Below are positions 1-5,416 of a stretch of 5,709 nucleotides of DNA, piece by piece. The notes under the pieces were generated by a model. It worked only from the letters and a program-made list of their open reading frames with translations. It ran no database searches and was not told the DNA's origin. Each line of letters starts with the position of its first letter. The stretch's first letter is position 1. The DNA is taken from contig JAITSI010000062.1 of assembly GCA_031287845.1 (NCBI GenBank), positions 1 to 5,709 on the forward strand, in the 5' to 3' direction. The position numbers were made by a program, and so were the translations under genes. This stretch comes from Puniceicoccales bacterium. GTDB taxonomy: Bacteria > Verrucomicrobiota > Verrucomicrobiia > Opitutales > JAIRLM01.

Positions 1-4
1 CGTA

Positions 5-58
5 CCGTCCGGCGCGCAATGCGCTATCATCCCTCGCTTCGCTCGGGACGCCGGACGG
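5..58. repeat. Branched inverted-repeat structure (10-bp outer stem with two inner hairpins)
   Basis: Positions 5-14 (CCGTCCGGCG) and 49-58 (CGCCGGACGG) are perfect reverse complements. The enclosed bases can form two further small hairpins: CGC/GCG at 15-17/21-23, and TCCC/GGGA at 30-33/45-48. The second of these abuts the outer stem, so the whole could fold as a three-way junction. The second loop contains a 12-nt perfect mirror repeat (CTCGCTTCGCTC, 33-44). The motif GGACGG recurs at 53-58, 57-62 and 70-75. It could be a REP-like intergenic repeat, part of a structured RNA, or the terminator region of a gene beyond the left edge. No T-run follows on either strand, so a simple intrinsic terminator is not supported. 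The structure is seen directly; the role is unknown. Confidence 0.5.
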
Positions 59-131
59 ACGGGCGTCACGGACGGTTCCATCCAAAGCTGGCGGGCCGGC
101 CCAACCCCAGGAGATTATAAAATAAGGTGCT

Positions 132-168
132 GGGCGATGCTTCTGCTACCGCAGCGCGCAGGTCGCCC
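132..168. other. Nested hairpin in intergenic region
   Basis: GGGCGA (132-137) pairs with TCGCCC (163-168). Inside, CTGC (143-146) pairs with GCAG (151-154) around a 4-nt loop. The stretch 1-295 shows no convincing protein gene and no RNA family I can name. I looked for core motifs of SRP RNA, RNase P RNA and tmRNA and found none. The hairpin may be part of the 3' region of the tRNA-Val transcript or of an unrecognised small RNA. Confidence 0.35.
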
Positions 169-201
169 CACGTAACTTTTTCTCCATCAGGGCCGGCCCG
201 C

Positions 202-229
202 GGCACTGCCCGCTCCGCCGGGCAGCGCC
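202..229 (-). other. Strong 11-bp hairpin downstream of tRNA-Val
   Basis: GGCACTGCCCG (202-212) and CGGGCAGCGCC (219-229) form an 11-bp stem with a 6-nt loop. On the plus strand one position is an A-C mismatch. On the minus strand the same position becomes a G-U wobble, so the RNA stem is fully paired. That asymmetry favours minus-strand transcription, the direction of tRNA-Val, whose 3' end lies 66 nt upstream. No U-run follows, so it could be a processing or factor-dependent 3'-end structure, or part of a small RNA. The structure is seen; the role is inferred. Confidence 0.45.
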
Positions 230-295
230 CGTGAGAGACCTTTCCCTCAAGAAGTCAAGCTCTTGCACAACAGGGCCCATAGCGGTCACTTTGCG

Positions 296-372
296 TGGTG
301 GGAGGTGCGGGACTTGAACCCACGACCCCCAGCGTGTCATGCTGATGCTCTAGCCAACTGAGCTAACCCCCC
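296..372 (-). tRNA. tRNA-Val, anticodon GAC, CCA encoded
   Basis: The minus strand folds as a complete cloverleaf. The acceptor stem GGGGGGT pairs with ACCTCCC, with one G-U pair. The D-stem is GCTC/GAGC. The anticodon stem TCAGC/GCTGG holds the loop ATGACAC, giving anticodon GAC (positions 336-338), which reads the valine codon GUC. The T-arm has stem GTGGG/CCCGC and loop TTCAAGT. The discriminator base is A, and the 3' CCA is encoded (296-298). It lies 151 bp downstream of the alaS stop codon on the same strand. I see no clear own promoter in 373-523, so co-transcription with alaS is possible. Confidence 0.95.
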
Positions 373-386
373 GCCGCATCCAGAGA

Positions 387-428
387 GCAAATCCGGAATC
401 GGCGGGCAAGGTTTTTTTGCAAATCCGG
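387..428. repeat. Short direct repeats GCAAATCCGG in alaS-tRNA spacer
   Basis: GCAAATCCGG occurs at 387-396 and again at 419-428, 32 bp apart, between alaS and tRNA-Val. The same spacer carries a second repeated word, AGAATGGAC, at 435-443 and 493-501. These are short enough to be chance or remnants of local duplication. No protein gene is visible in the 151-bp spacer. Confidence 0.35.
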
Positions 429-480
429 CGGCGGAGAATGGACCCAAAACCCGGCCATGGCCCGTAAATTTTTCCGCACC

Positions 481-511
481 GCCGGTCCGCGAAGAATGGA
501 CACCGGCTTTT
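481..511 (+). terminator. Possible plus-oriented stem-loop with T-run just past the alaS stop
   Basis: GCCGG (481-485) pairs with CCGGC (503-507), with extra pairing T-A and CC/GG across a small bulge, and TTTT follows at 508-511 on the plus strand. It lies just beyond the alaS stop codon. Because the T-run is on the plus strand, it would stop transcription running antisense into alaS rather than alaS itself. On the minus strand no T-run follows the stem. It may be fortuitous. Confidence 0.3.
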
Positions 512-523
512 CCCCAAAGTTTT

Positions 524-3181
524 TCAGCGTAGCAGATCGGAAAAGCAGCGCAGTGCCCGGTCGGGAGGGGTGCCATCGCCCAGGCTGCCGGAGGCAAAGG
601 ATTCCTTTCCTCCTCCGCGGCCTCCAACGGCCACCAGCCACCGCTCCACCAGTGGGCCAGCGGGCCAGCCGGCGGCGATGGCACCGGGACCGGCGGCCAG
701 GGCAAAGGCACCGGCCTTCTCCGCCAGCAAGAGCACCAGGCCGTCGCCCAGCCGTGCCAGCAGCTGGGACGCCATGCGCCGCAGCAGGCCTGCCTCTTCC
801 ACGGCCACGGCAGCGATCACCTTTTTCAACCCATTGGGCAGGGATTCGGCCCGGGAGAGGAGCTCTTCGCCCTGCTTCTGGGACTGGATCTGGATGGACC
901 GGTCCCGCTCCTTTTCCCAGCGCCGCCGTTCGCTCTGCAGCTCGGCCAGGGTCCCGGGTAGCTCCTCCCAGGTGCAGTGCAGGGAGCGGGCCATGGAGCG
1001 CGTCTGCCGGTAAAGTCGGGCGAACAGTTCCTGGGCTGCTTCTCCGGCAACGGCTTCGATGCGGCGCACGCCGGCGGCGATCCCGGACTCGGACAAAATT
1101 TTGATGGCGCCGATTTCCCCCGTTGCGGCGACGTGGGTTCCCCCGCAGAGCTCCGCCGTGGCGCCGATCTCCACCACCCGCACCAGCGAGCCATAGCTTT
1201 CGGAAAAATGGGCCAGGCAGTGGGCGGGCTTCCGCTCGTAGGCGGTTTCATAGCAGTTCAGGGTATAATTTTCCCGGACCGTGCGGTTGGCCAGCGCCTC
1301 CACCTCCTCAAGCTGGGCCTCGTCCAGGGCCAAATGGTGGGAAAAGTCGAAGCGCAGGCCCGATTCCGTCACCAGCGAGCCGGCCTGGGTCACGTGCGAT
1401 CCCAGAACCTTCCGCAGGGCCGCCTGCAGGATGTGGGTTGCGCTGTGGTGGATGGAAATGCGCCGGCGCCGGTCCCAGTCCACGCGCAGCTGTGCCGGCG
1501 AACCGATCCAGCGCTCCTCCACCTCCTCTTCCACCGCGTGGAGAACGGTTCCTCCGCCGTGGCCGATGGCATTGGCGATGGCAATTTCCCGGCCGCCGAC
1601 GGTGACCGTTCCCCGGTCGCCCACCTGGCCCCCCATCTCCCCGTAGAACGGGGTGGCGGCAAAGGCGAGGTAGCAGCCCCCCTCCTCCCTCGGCAAAATC
1701 CGCAGCAGCGTGGTTTCCAGGACCGGAACCGGCGACCGGCCAACGAACTCGCCGGGAATTTCCTCGGCGAGCTGGATGCGCTGCGTCTTTTGGAGCGCCC
1801 GCCCCCGGGCCCGCTGTCCCTCCATGGCCCGCTGAAACCCCTCAAGGTCCACGGTCCGGCCCCGCTCCGCCGCGATGAGCTGGGCCAGGTCCACGGGAAA
1901 GCCGTAGGTGTCGTAGAGTTCAAAGAGCACGGAGCCGGGAATGCGGTCTCCGTGGCGCGCGATGGCCGATTCCAAAAGCTGCAGCCCCCGGTCGATTGTC
2001 CATTCGAAGGCCTCCTGTTCCCGGTTCAGCACGGTCCGCACCACCTCCGCAGACCGCTCCAGCTCGGGGTAGGTGGGGGAAAGGAGCTCGATGCAGACCT
2101 TCGCCAGCGCGGCCAGGTAGTCATCGCGCAGTCCCAGCCGGCGGGCAAAGAGGACGGCACGGCGGAGAATGCGGCGCAGCACGTAGTTCCTGCCCTCGTT
2201 GCCCGGCAAAATTCCATCGCCGATGGCCAGGGTCAGGGCGCGGCAGTGGTCCGCCACGACGCGGAAGGCGCAGTCCAGAGCCTCCCGGGGGCTCGGGGAG
2301 CGGCGGTCGGCGGGAACGGTTCCTCCGTAGGCCACCTTTCCATCGCCCAACTCCCCGATGGCGCGGATCAGCGGGGCAAATAGGTCGCTGGCGTAGTTGG
2401 AGACGGACTGGCCAAATTGGGAAAATTGCTCCGTCACGGCGCAGATGCCGGCCAGGCGCTCCAGGCCCATGCCGGTGTCCACGAAGTTGCGCTCCAGCCG
2501 CTCGTAGTTGCCATCTCCCAGCGCATTGTACTGGATGAAGACCAGGTTCCACAGCTCCATGCAGCGGATGTTGCCGCGGTTGACCAGCCCCCTCCCGCTG
2601 CGCCCGTCGGCGCTGAGATCCACGTGGATTTCCGTACAGGGTCCGCAGGGTCCCGTTTCCCCCATGGCCCAGAAGTTTTCCTTCGCTCCCCACGGGGACA
2701 GGTGCTCTTCCGGGTCCAGGCCCTCGCGCAGGAACAAATTTCTCCAGATTTCCAGGGACTCGCCGTCCCGCTCCGCCGGGTCTCCGGCATCCGGCGCATA
2801 GACCGTGGCGTGGAGCCGCTCCTTGGGCAGGCCCCAGCGGTGGACAAGCAGCTCCCAGGCCCAGTGGATGGTCTCCTCCTTGAAAAAATCCCCGAAGGAC
2901 CAGTTGCCCAGCATTTCGAAAAAGGTGTGGTGGTAGGCGTCGAAGCCAACGTCCTCCAGGTCATTGTGCTTGCCGCCGGCACGGATGCACTTCTGCGCGT
3001 CCGCGATCCGGGCATGGGGGCTGGTCCGCTGGCCGAGGAAGTAGGGGACGAAGGCATTCATGCCGGAGTTGGTGAAGAGCAGATTCGGACTTGCCGGCAG
3101 CAGCGGCGCCGACGGGACAATCGCATGCCCCTTTTGCCGAAAAAATTCCAAAAAATCCCGTCGCAGCTCCTCGCCCGCCAT
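524..3181 (-). CDS. alaS: Alanyl-tRNA synthetase (AlaRS), full length
   Basis: Cytoplasmic class II synthetase that charges tRNA-Ala with alanine and hydrolyses mischarged Ser- or Gly-tRNA-Ala. With the chosen ATG (3179-3181) it is 885 aa, close to the family's usual length of about 870-880. The catalytic core shows FTNSGMNAF (about 36-44), KCIRAGGKHNDLEDVG (64-79), motif 2 HHTFFEMLGNWSFGD (84-98), VDTGMGLERL (234-243) and motif 3 GRNYVLRRILRRA (330-342). The editing domain has both zinc-site halves: H579xxxH583 and C679GGTH683. The C-terminal DHHA1 domain carries a glycine-rich GGRGGGK stretch (853-859). The start is set by homology: MAGEELRRDFLEFF matches the usual AlaRS N-terminus. An in-frame ATG at 3185-3187 adds 2 residues and a TTG at 3212-3214 adds 11. 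No strong Shine-Dalgarno is visible for any of them. It is divergent from the flavoprotein gene, with tRNA-Val downstream. The sequence style recalls Opitutae AlaRS. Confidence 0.97.
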   Translation of the reverse strand: MAGEELRRDFLEFFRQKGHAIVPSAPLLPASPNLLFTNSGMNAFVPYFLGQRTSPHARIADAQKCIRAGGKHNDLEDVGFDAYHHTFFEMLGNWSFGDFFKEETIHWAWELLVHRWGLPKERLHATVYAPDAGDPAERDGESLEIWRNLFLREGLDPEEHLSPWGAKENFWAMGETGPCGPCTEIHVDLSADGRSGRGLVNRGNIRCMELWNLVFIQYNALGDGNYERLERNFVDTGMGLERLAGICAVTEQFSQFGQSVSNYASDLFAPLIRAIGELGDGKVAYGGTVPADRRSPSPREALDCAFRVVADHCRALTLAIGDGILPGNEGRNYVLRRILRRAVLFARRLGLRDDYLAALAKVCIELLSPTYPELERSAEVVRTVLNREQEAFEWTIDRGLQLLESAIARHGDRIPGSVLFELYDTYGFPVDLAQLIAAERGRTVDLEGFQRAMEGQRARGRALQKTQRIQLAEEIPGEFVGRSPVPVLETTLLRILPREEGGCYLAFAATPFYGEMGGQVGDRGTVTVGGREIAIANAIGHGGGTVLHAVEEEVEERWIGSPAQLRVDWDRRRRISIHHSATHILQAALRKVLGSHVTQAGSLVTESGLRFDFSHHLALDEAQLEEVEALANRTVRENYTLNCYETAYERKPAHCLAHFSESYGSLVRVVEIGATAELCGGTHVAATGEIGAIKILSESGIAAGVRRIEAVAGEAAQELFARLYRQTRSMARSLHCTWEELPGTLAELQSERRRWEKERDRSIQIQSQKQGEELLSRAESLPNGLKKVIAAVAVEEAGLLRRMASQLLARLGDGLVLLLAEKAGAFALAAGPGAIAAGWPAGPLVERWLVAVGGRGGGKESFASGSLGDGTPPDRALRCFSDLLR

Positions 3182-3340
3182 GGCCATGGCCCAGGAATAG
3201 CAGCCCCGGGACAAAGAACAACGTTGAAAGTAAAATTCGGGGCCTGGCTCTCCTTCCCCAAAATGGGCAATCGTTCGGCCAAGGGTTCGGCGGCGTTTTT
3301 TTTACGTTGCGCGGCCTGGAAAAAAATTTCCCACTGGGCA
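3182..3340. promoter_or_regulatory. Divergent intergenic region between alaS and the flavoprotein gene
   Basis: These 159 bp must carry promoters for alaS (minus) and the flavoprotein gene (plus). They include conspicuous homopolymer runs (T-run 3296-3303, A-run 3320-3326), a small CCCA-AAA-TGGG stem (3257-3267), and the word TGGGCAAT twice (3264-3271 and 3335-3342, the second overlapping the flavoprotein start codon). I could not find a well-spaced pair of -35 and -10 boxes in either direction. The promoter role rests on position only. Confidence 0.4.
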
Positions 3341-4447
3341 ATGGGGTTTGGAGGGCAGCTAGTTCGATTGGTGGAGCGCTTGCCGCTGTCGAAGGATTGC
3401 ACGGGCAGGGAAATTCATCTCCTGACCCTGCGCGCGGACGAACCCTGGCACTACGCCGCCGGGGACTGGCTGCTCATTCCGCCGTGCAATCCGCGCGGGG
3501 AGGTGGACCAGCTCCTGGAATTGCTGGGCTGCACCGGCGAAGAATCGGTTTCCCAGCTTTCCCTGCGGGAGGTTTTAAGCTGTCAGCGCACCATCACCCG
3601 CGTGGCACCGGCGCTGGTGGAGTGGCTGGAACAGCGGGATGGGACCCTGGGCCAGGGACGGAAAGGACCTGTCAGTGAAAAACTTGCCCTGCTCAGCGAC
3701 GGCCATGGGGTGGCAAGTTTTCTGCGAAGCCGCGCCACGGTCCCGCCGACCTGGCAGGAATTGCTTCCCCTGCTGCGCCCGCTGGCTCCCCGGGCCTATT
3801 CCATCGCATCCGGGCCGACCGGTGGAAGCTGTGACCTGCGCCTGCTGGTTGCCACGGCGCTCTACAACGGCTGGGATAGCGGGCTGCGCTGCGGGGTTTG
3901 CTCCACCTACCTGACCCGGACACTGCAGGTGGGCGACACACTGCCCTGCCGCGTGGGGACTTCGCGCTTCCACATGCCCGACGACGGCCAGACGGACCTC
4001 ATCCTGGTGGGACCCGGGGTTGGGCTGGCACCGTTTCTGGGATTTTTGGAGCAGCGGGCCTGGCTGCAGGCCACGGGACACACGCTGGGCCGCTGCTGGC
4101 TTTTTTTTGGGGCACGCAACCGGGCAACGGATTTCATCGGCGAGGATATTTTGCGCAAACACCTGGAATCCGGGATATTGACCCGGCTGGACACGGCATT
4201 TTCCCGGGACCAGGGATCGAAAATCTATGTCCAGGACCGCATTCGGGAAAATGGCGCCGAGCTGGGGCGCTGGCTGGACCACGGCGCCTGCCTCTACGTG
4301 TGCGGCGATGCCAGGGCCATGGCCAGGGACGTGGAAGGGGCACTGGTGGAGCTGGTGGCCCGCCATGGGGAGCTGGACGGGGCCGCGGCAAGGGACCATG
4401 TGCTGGGACTGCGGGCCCAGGGCCGCTACCGGCAGGATGTCTATTAG
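3341..4447 (+). CDS. CysJ-type sulfite reductase flavoprotein, FAD/NADPH (FNR) module only
   Basis: Diflavin-reductase family protein of 368 aa that should carry electrons from NADPH through FAD to an acceptor. It corresponds to the C-terminal ~370 residues of E. coli CysJ; the N-terminal FMN-binding flavodoxin domain is absent. FAD site: RAYSIAS (151-157) and GVCSTYL (185-191). NADPH site: VGPGVGLAPFLGFLEQR (223-239), FFGARN (255-260), SRD (288-290), KIYVQD (294-299) and YVCGDARAMARDVE (319-332). The S288/R289 and K294/Y296/Q298 pattern is that of NADP-specific members. The C-terminus GRYRQDVY ends in the aromatic residue that stacks on FAD in the family. The start ATG at 3341 was chosen because homology begins soon after it. 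An ATG at 3263 would add 26 residues unlike the family, and TTG 3368 or GTG 3371 behind GGAGGG (3349-3354) are alternatives. No cysI or flavodoxin gene is nearby. The FNR assignment is firm; sulfite as end substrate is inferred. Stand-alone forms occur in Verrucomicrobiota and Chlamydiae, where the partner is uncertain. Confidence 0.9.
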   Translation: MGFGGQLVRLVERLPLSKDCTGREIHLLTLRADEPWHYAAGDWLLIPPCNPRGEVDQLLELLGCTGEESVSQLSLREVLSCQRTITRVAPALVEWLEQRDGTLGQGRKGPVSEKLALLSDGHGVASFLRSRATVPPTWQELLPLLRPLAPRAYSIASGPTGGSCDLRLLVATALYNGWDSGLRCGVCSTYLTRTLQVGDTLPCRVGTSRFHMPDDGQTDLILVGPGVGLAPFLGFLEQRAWLQATGHTLGRCWLFFGARNRATDFIGEDILRKHLESGILTRLDTAFSRDQGSKIYVQDRIRENGAELGRWLDHGACLYVCGDARAMARDVEGALVELVARHGELDGAAARDHVLGLRAQGRYRQDVY

Positions 4448-4556
4448 ACATCTTTCAAAATTTATTTTGTCCTGCAACTGGCTGCCCAAGCAATTTTCAG
4501 GGTTGCCCCACACCCTTCAGATACTTCCGGACAGCTTGTATTCGCCTACGTAAAAA

Positions 4557-4576
4557 TGTCCAATGGCCATTGGACA
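4557..4576. promoter_or_regulatory. 20-bp perfect palindrome, candidate operator
   Basis: TGTCCAATGGCCATTGGACA at 4557-4576 is identical to its own reverse complement over all 20 bases. Half-sites of the same type lie nearby: TGTCC at 4468-4472 and GGACAGCTT at 4529-4537, the latter repeated exactly at 4572-4580 at the palindrome's right edge. With no loop it is a poor RNA terminator, and it resembles a binding site for a dimeric regulator or a recombinase. It sits about 110 bp after the flavoprotein stop and at the upstream edge of the first small ORF, so it most plausibly acts on that ORF or downstream genes. The symmetry is seen; the function is inferred. Confidence 0.6.
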
Positions 4577-4788
4577 GCTTCGGCGGCGAATTTCCCATCG
4601 CCAGGGCCCGCGGGACTATCTCCCACAGGGACAAGCTCCTGCGCCAGGAGCACTCCGCCGAAAGCGCCCTTACCCAAGACTTCCACCGCTACGCCCGCCA
4701 GGCCAGCACCTTCCACATGGTCAAGCGGCTCTCCATCAGCATCATCGGCATCCCGTTGGCCCTCGCCCTCCTTCGAAAATTTTTTTAA
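4570..4788 (+). CDS. Small protein with C-terminal basic-flanked hydrophobic tail (paralogue of 5394-5504)
   Basis: I do not recognise this family. The reading frame ending at TAA 4786-4788 is coding-like: from about 4579 to 4770 nearly all third codon positions are G or C, as in neighbouring host genes. It ends with a hydrophobic segment (LSISIIGIPLALALL) flanked by KR and RKFF, which looks like a short single membrane helix or membrane-anchored tail. The start is uncertain. TTG 4570-4572 gives 72 aa but lies inside the 20-bp palindrome with no evident ribosome site. The only ATG in the coding-like stretch (4717) leaves 23 aa. The frame stays open far upstream into the flavoprotein gene, so it may be a 5'-truncated remnant of a larger gene. 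Its tail matches that of the ORF at 5394-5504 in protein (11 of 22) and DNA (29 of 34 over the best stretch). Confidence 0.5.
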   Translation: MDSFGGEFPIARARGTISHRDKLLRQEHSAESALTQDFHRYARQASTFHMVKRLSISIIGIPLALALLRKFF

Positions 4789-4795
4789 AATCCGC

Positions 4796-4833
4796 TTGAC
4801 TTCCATGTGGATTTGCCATGAATCTACCCCATG
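4796..4833 (+). promoter_or_regulatory. Candidate promoter/operator of the toxin-antitoxin pair, with three CCATG boxes
   Basis: TTGACT (4796-4801) is a good -35 box. A weak -10 (ATGAAT, 4818-4823) follows after 16 bp, and transcription would start within a few bases of the antitoxin ATG at 4831. CCATG occurs at 4803-4807, 4816-4820 and 4829-4833, exactly 13 bp apart, and the last copy overlaps the start codon. Evenly spaced short boxes across the promoter suit a ribbon-helix-helix autorepressor. There is no Shine-Dalgarno before ATG 4831, consistent with a leaderless or near-leaderless message. Sequence words are seen; promoter and operator roles are inferred. Confidence 0.45.
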
Positions 4834-5211
4834 AAGAGGGCAATTTCGACCTATGTGCGTCCGCGGGTCGCGGAGTTTGTCGACGGCCTTGCTCGGAACA
4901 TGGAGGTAAGCGTTTCGTCCTGTGTGGCAATGCTGCTGGAGCAGGCGATGCGCTCCCACATGGCGATTGGCTTGGCTAGGAAAGCTTCTTCTGTCGGATC
5001 TGTTCCAGTGCAAGACGCTGACGATCAAACAGTTCCAACCTATGCAAGGGAGGATATAGAGTGCGATCTTAGGGAGTGCAGCGATCCGGCAAATTTGATT
5101 ACTTTTTTTTCAAAAGAGGAATTTCTAAATGATTTTGATGGACTCATGGAACAAGTTCTCGCGGAGAAAGAGCTTTCGCAAAGATTTGGAAAAACTTGTG
5201 CGCGTAAATGA
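4831..5211 (+). CDS. Ribbon-helix-helix antitoxin of a YoeB/RelE-type toxin-antitoxin system
   Basis: A 126-aa protein whose first ~45 residues fit a ribbon-helix-helix (CopG/Arc-like) DNA-binding fold. A short beta segment (RAISTYV, 3-9) comes first, then helix A (about RPRVAEFVDGLARNM, 10-24) and helix B (about SVSSCVAMLLEQAMRS, 27-42). A polar, probably flexible linker follows. The acidic/amphipathic C-terminal part, including FFSKEEFLNDFDGLMEQVL, is the likely toxin-binding region. By analogy with such modules it would neutralise the downstream toxin and repress its own promoter, where three CCATG boxes lie. The ATG at 4831 is the only start that keeps the whole fold, although no Shine-Dalgarno precedes it. 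The gene overlaps the toxin gene by 83 nt. G+C falls to about 47% (4981-5100) against about 64% in alaS, suggesting acquisition from elsewhere. Family-level assignment comes from pattern reading only. Confidence 0.7.
   Translation: MKRAISTYVRPRVAEFVDGLARNMEVSVSSCVAMLLEQAMRSHMAIGLARKASSVGSVPVQDADDQTVPTYAREDIECDLRECSDPANLITFFSKEEFLNDFDGLMEQVLAEKELSQRFGKTCARK
5114..5120 (+). promoter_or_regulatory. Shine-Dalgarno site deciding the toxin start
   Basis: AAGAGGA at 5114-5120 lies 8 nt upstream of ATG 5129. It is the best ribosome site seen in the window and lies inside the antitoxin coding sequence. It favours ATG 5129 over the in-frame ATG at 5138 and supports independent toxin translation despite the 83-nt overlap. 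Confidence 0.65.
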
Positions 5212-5416
5212 ATTTTCGGCGAAAAGCTTCCGCGAACTTTTATTGGAATGTCTAGAGCATCCCCGCACAGGAACGGGCAGTCCCGAATCCCTGTCTGGCT
5301 TCGGAACCCGTAAAGTTTGGTCCCGGCGCACTGTTGTCAAGCACCGGCTTGTCTACGAAATTACGTCGGACTCCGTTATTTTTTTCCGTTGCCATGGACA
5401 CTACGATGACCACTAA
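5129..5416 (+). CDS. YoeB/Txe-family mRNA interferase toxin
   Basis: A 95-aa protein resembling YoeB, a RelE-fold endoribonuclease that cleaves mRNA in the ribosomal A site. Using residue numbers from ATG 5129, the family signature runs as RKDLEKL (17-23), an amphipathic helix (SAKSFRELLLECLEHP, 30-45), GTGSPESLSG (48-57), VWSRRTVVKHRLVYEI (63-78) and a C-terminal RCHGHY (87-92). Residues at positions used for catalysis in YoeB appear kept: E53, R66/R67 and the H91-Y92 pair. Known YoeB proteins end at or just after this His-Tyr; here DDH follows. The start is supported by a Shine-Dalgarno site at 5114-5120. The 83-nt overlap with the antitoxin is much longer than usual. Its 3' end overlaps the next small ORF. 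Base composition over 5101-5220 is only about 37% G+C by hand count. Confidence 0.85.
   Translation: MILMDSWNKFSRRKSFRKDLEKLVRVNEFSAKSFRELLLECLEHPRTGTGSPESLSGFGTRKVWSRRTVVKHRLVYEITSDSVIFFRCHGHYDDH

Noticed and set aside
114..119. Perfect TATAAT on the minus strand as a promoter.
   Set aside because: No acceptable -35 box lies 15-19 bp upstream (the 17-bp position reads AAGCAT), and nothing recognisable lies downstream in the window.
146..340. 64-codon minus-strand frame covering tRNA-Val and its downstream region.
   Set aside because: Its start lies inside the tRNA, it shows no domain or codon bias, and the DNA is better explained as tRNA and structured spacer.
977..2383. Long open frame on the plus strand opposite alaS (468 codons).
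   Set aside because: It is antisense to a gene with every AlaRS motif, and its translation is low-complexity and proline/glycine/arginine-rich with no recognisable domain. It is a shadow frame of a GC-rich gene.
3182..3214. TTG start for alaS, 11 codons upstream.
   Set aside because: The extra residues do not match AlaRS N-termini, and the ATG at 3181 gives the expected beginning.
2417..3340. Upstream extension of the flavoprotein frame, giving a 676-residue fusion.
   Set aside because: The first ~300 codons run antisense through alaS and resemble no flavodoxin or other domain; homology to CysJ begins only after ATG 3341.
3575..4513. Minus-strand 312-codon frame opposite the flavoprotein gene.
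   Set aside because: It is antisense to clear FNR motifs and has no domain-like sequence.
3898..4569. Upstream part of the open frame that ends at 4788, overlapping the flavoprotein gene.
   Set aside because: This stretch is an alternative frame of the flavoprotein gene or AT-rich spacer without third-position bias; only the part after about 4570 looks coding.
4546..5028. 160-codon minus-strand frame across the first small ORF and the antitoxin.
   Set aside because: It is antisense to two better-supported frames and crosses a sharp composition boundary without sign of a domain.
5208..5211. ATGA stop/start overlap at the antitoxin end as the toxin start.
   Set aside because: The ATG at 5208 is in a different frame from the YoeB-like sequence and meets a stop after 15 codons.
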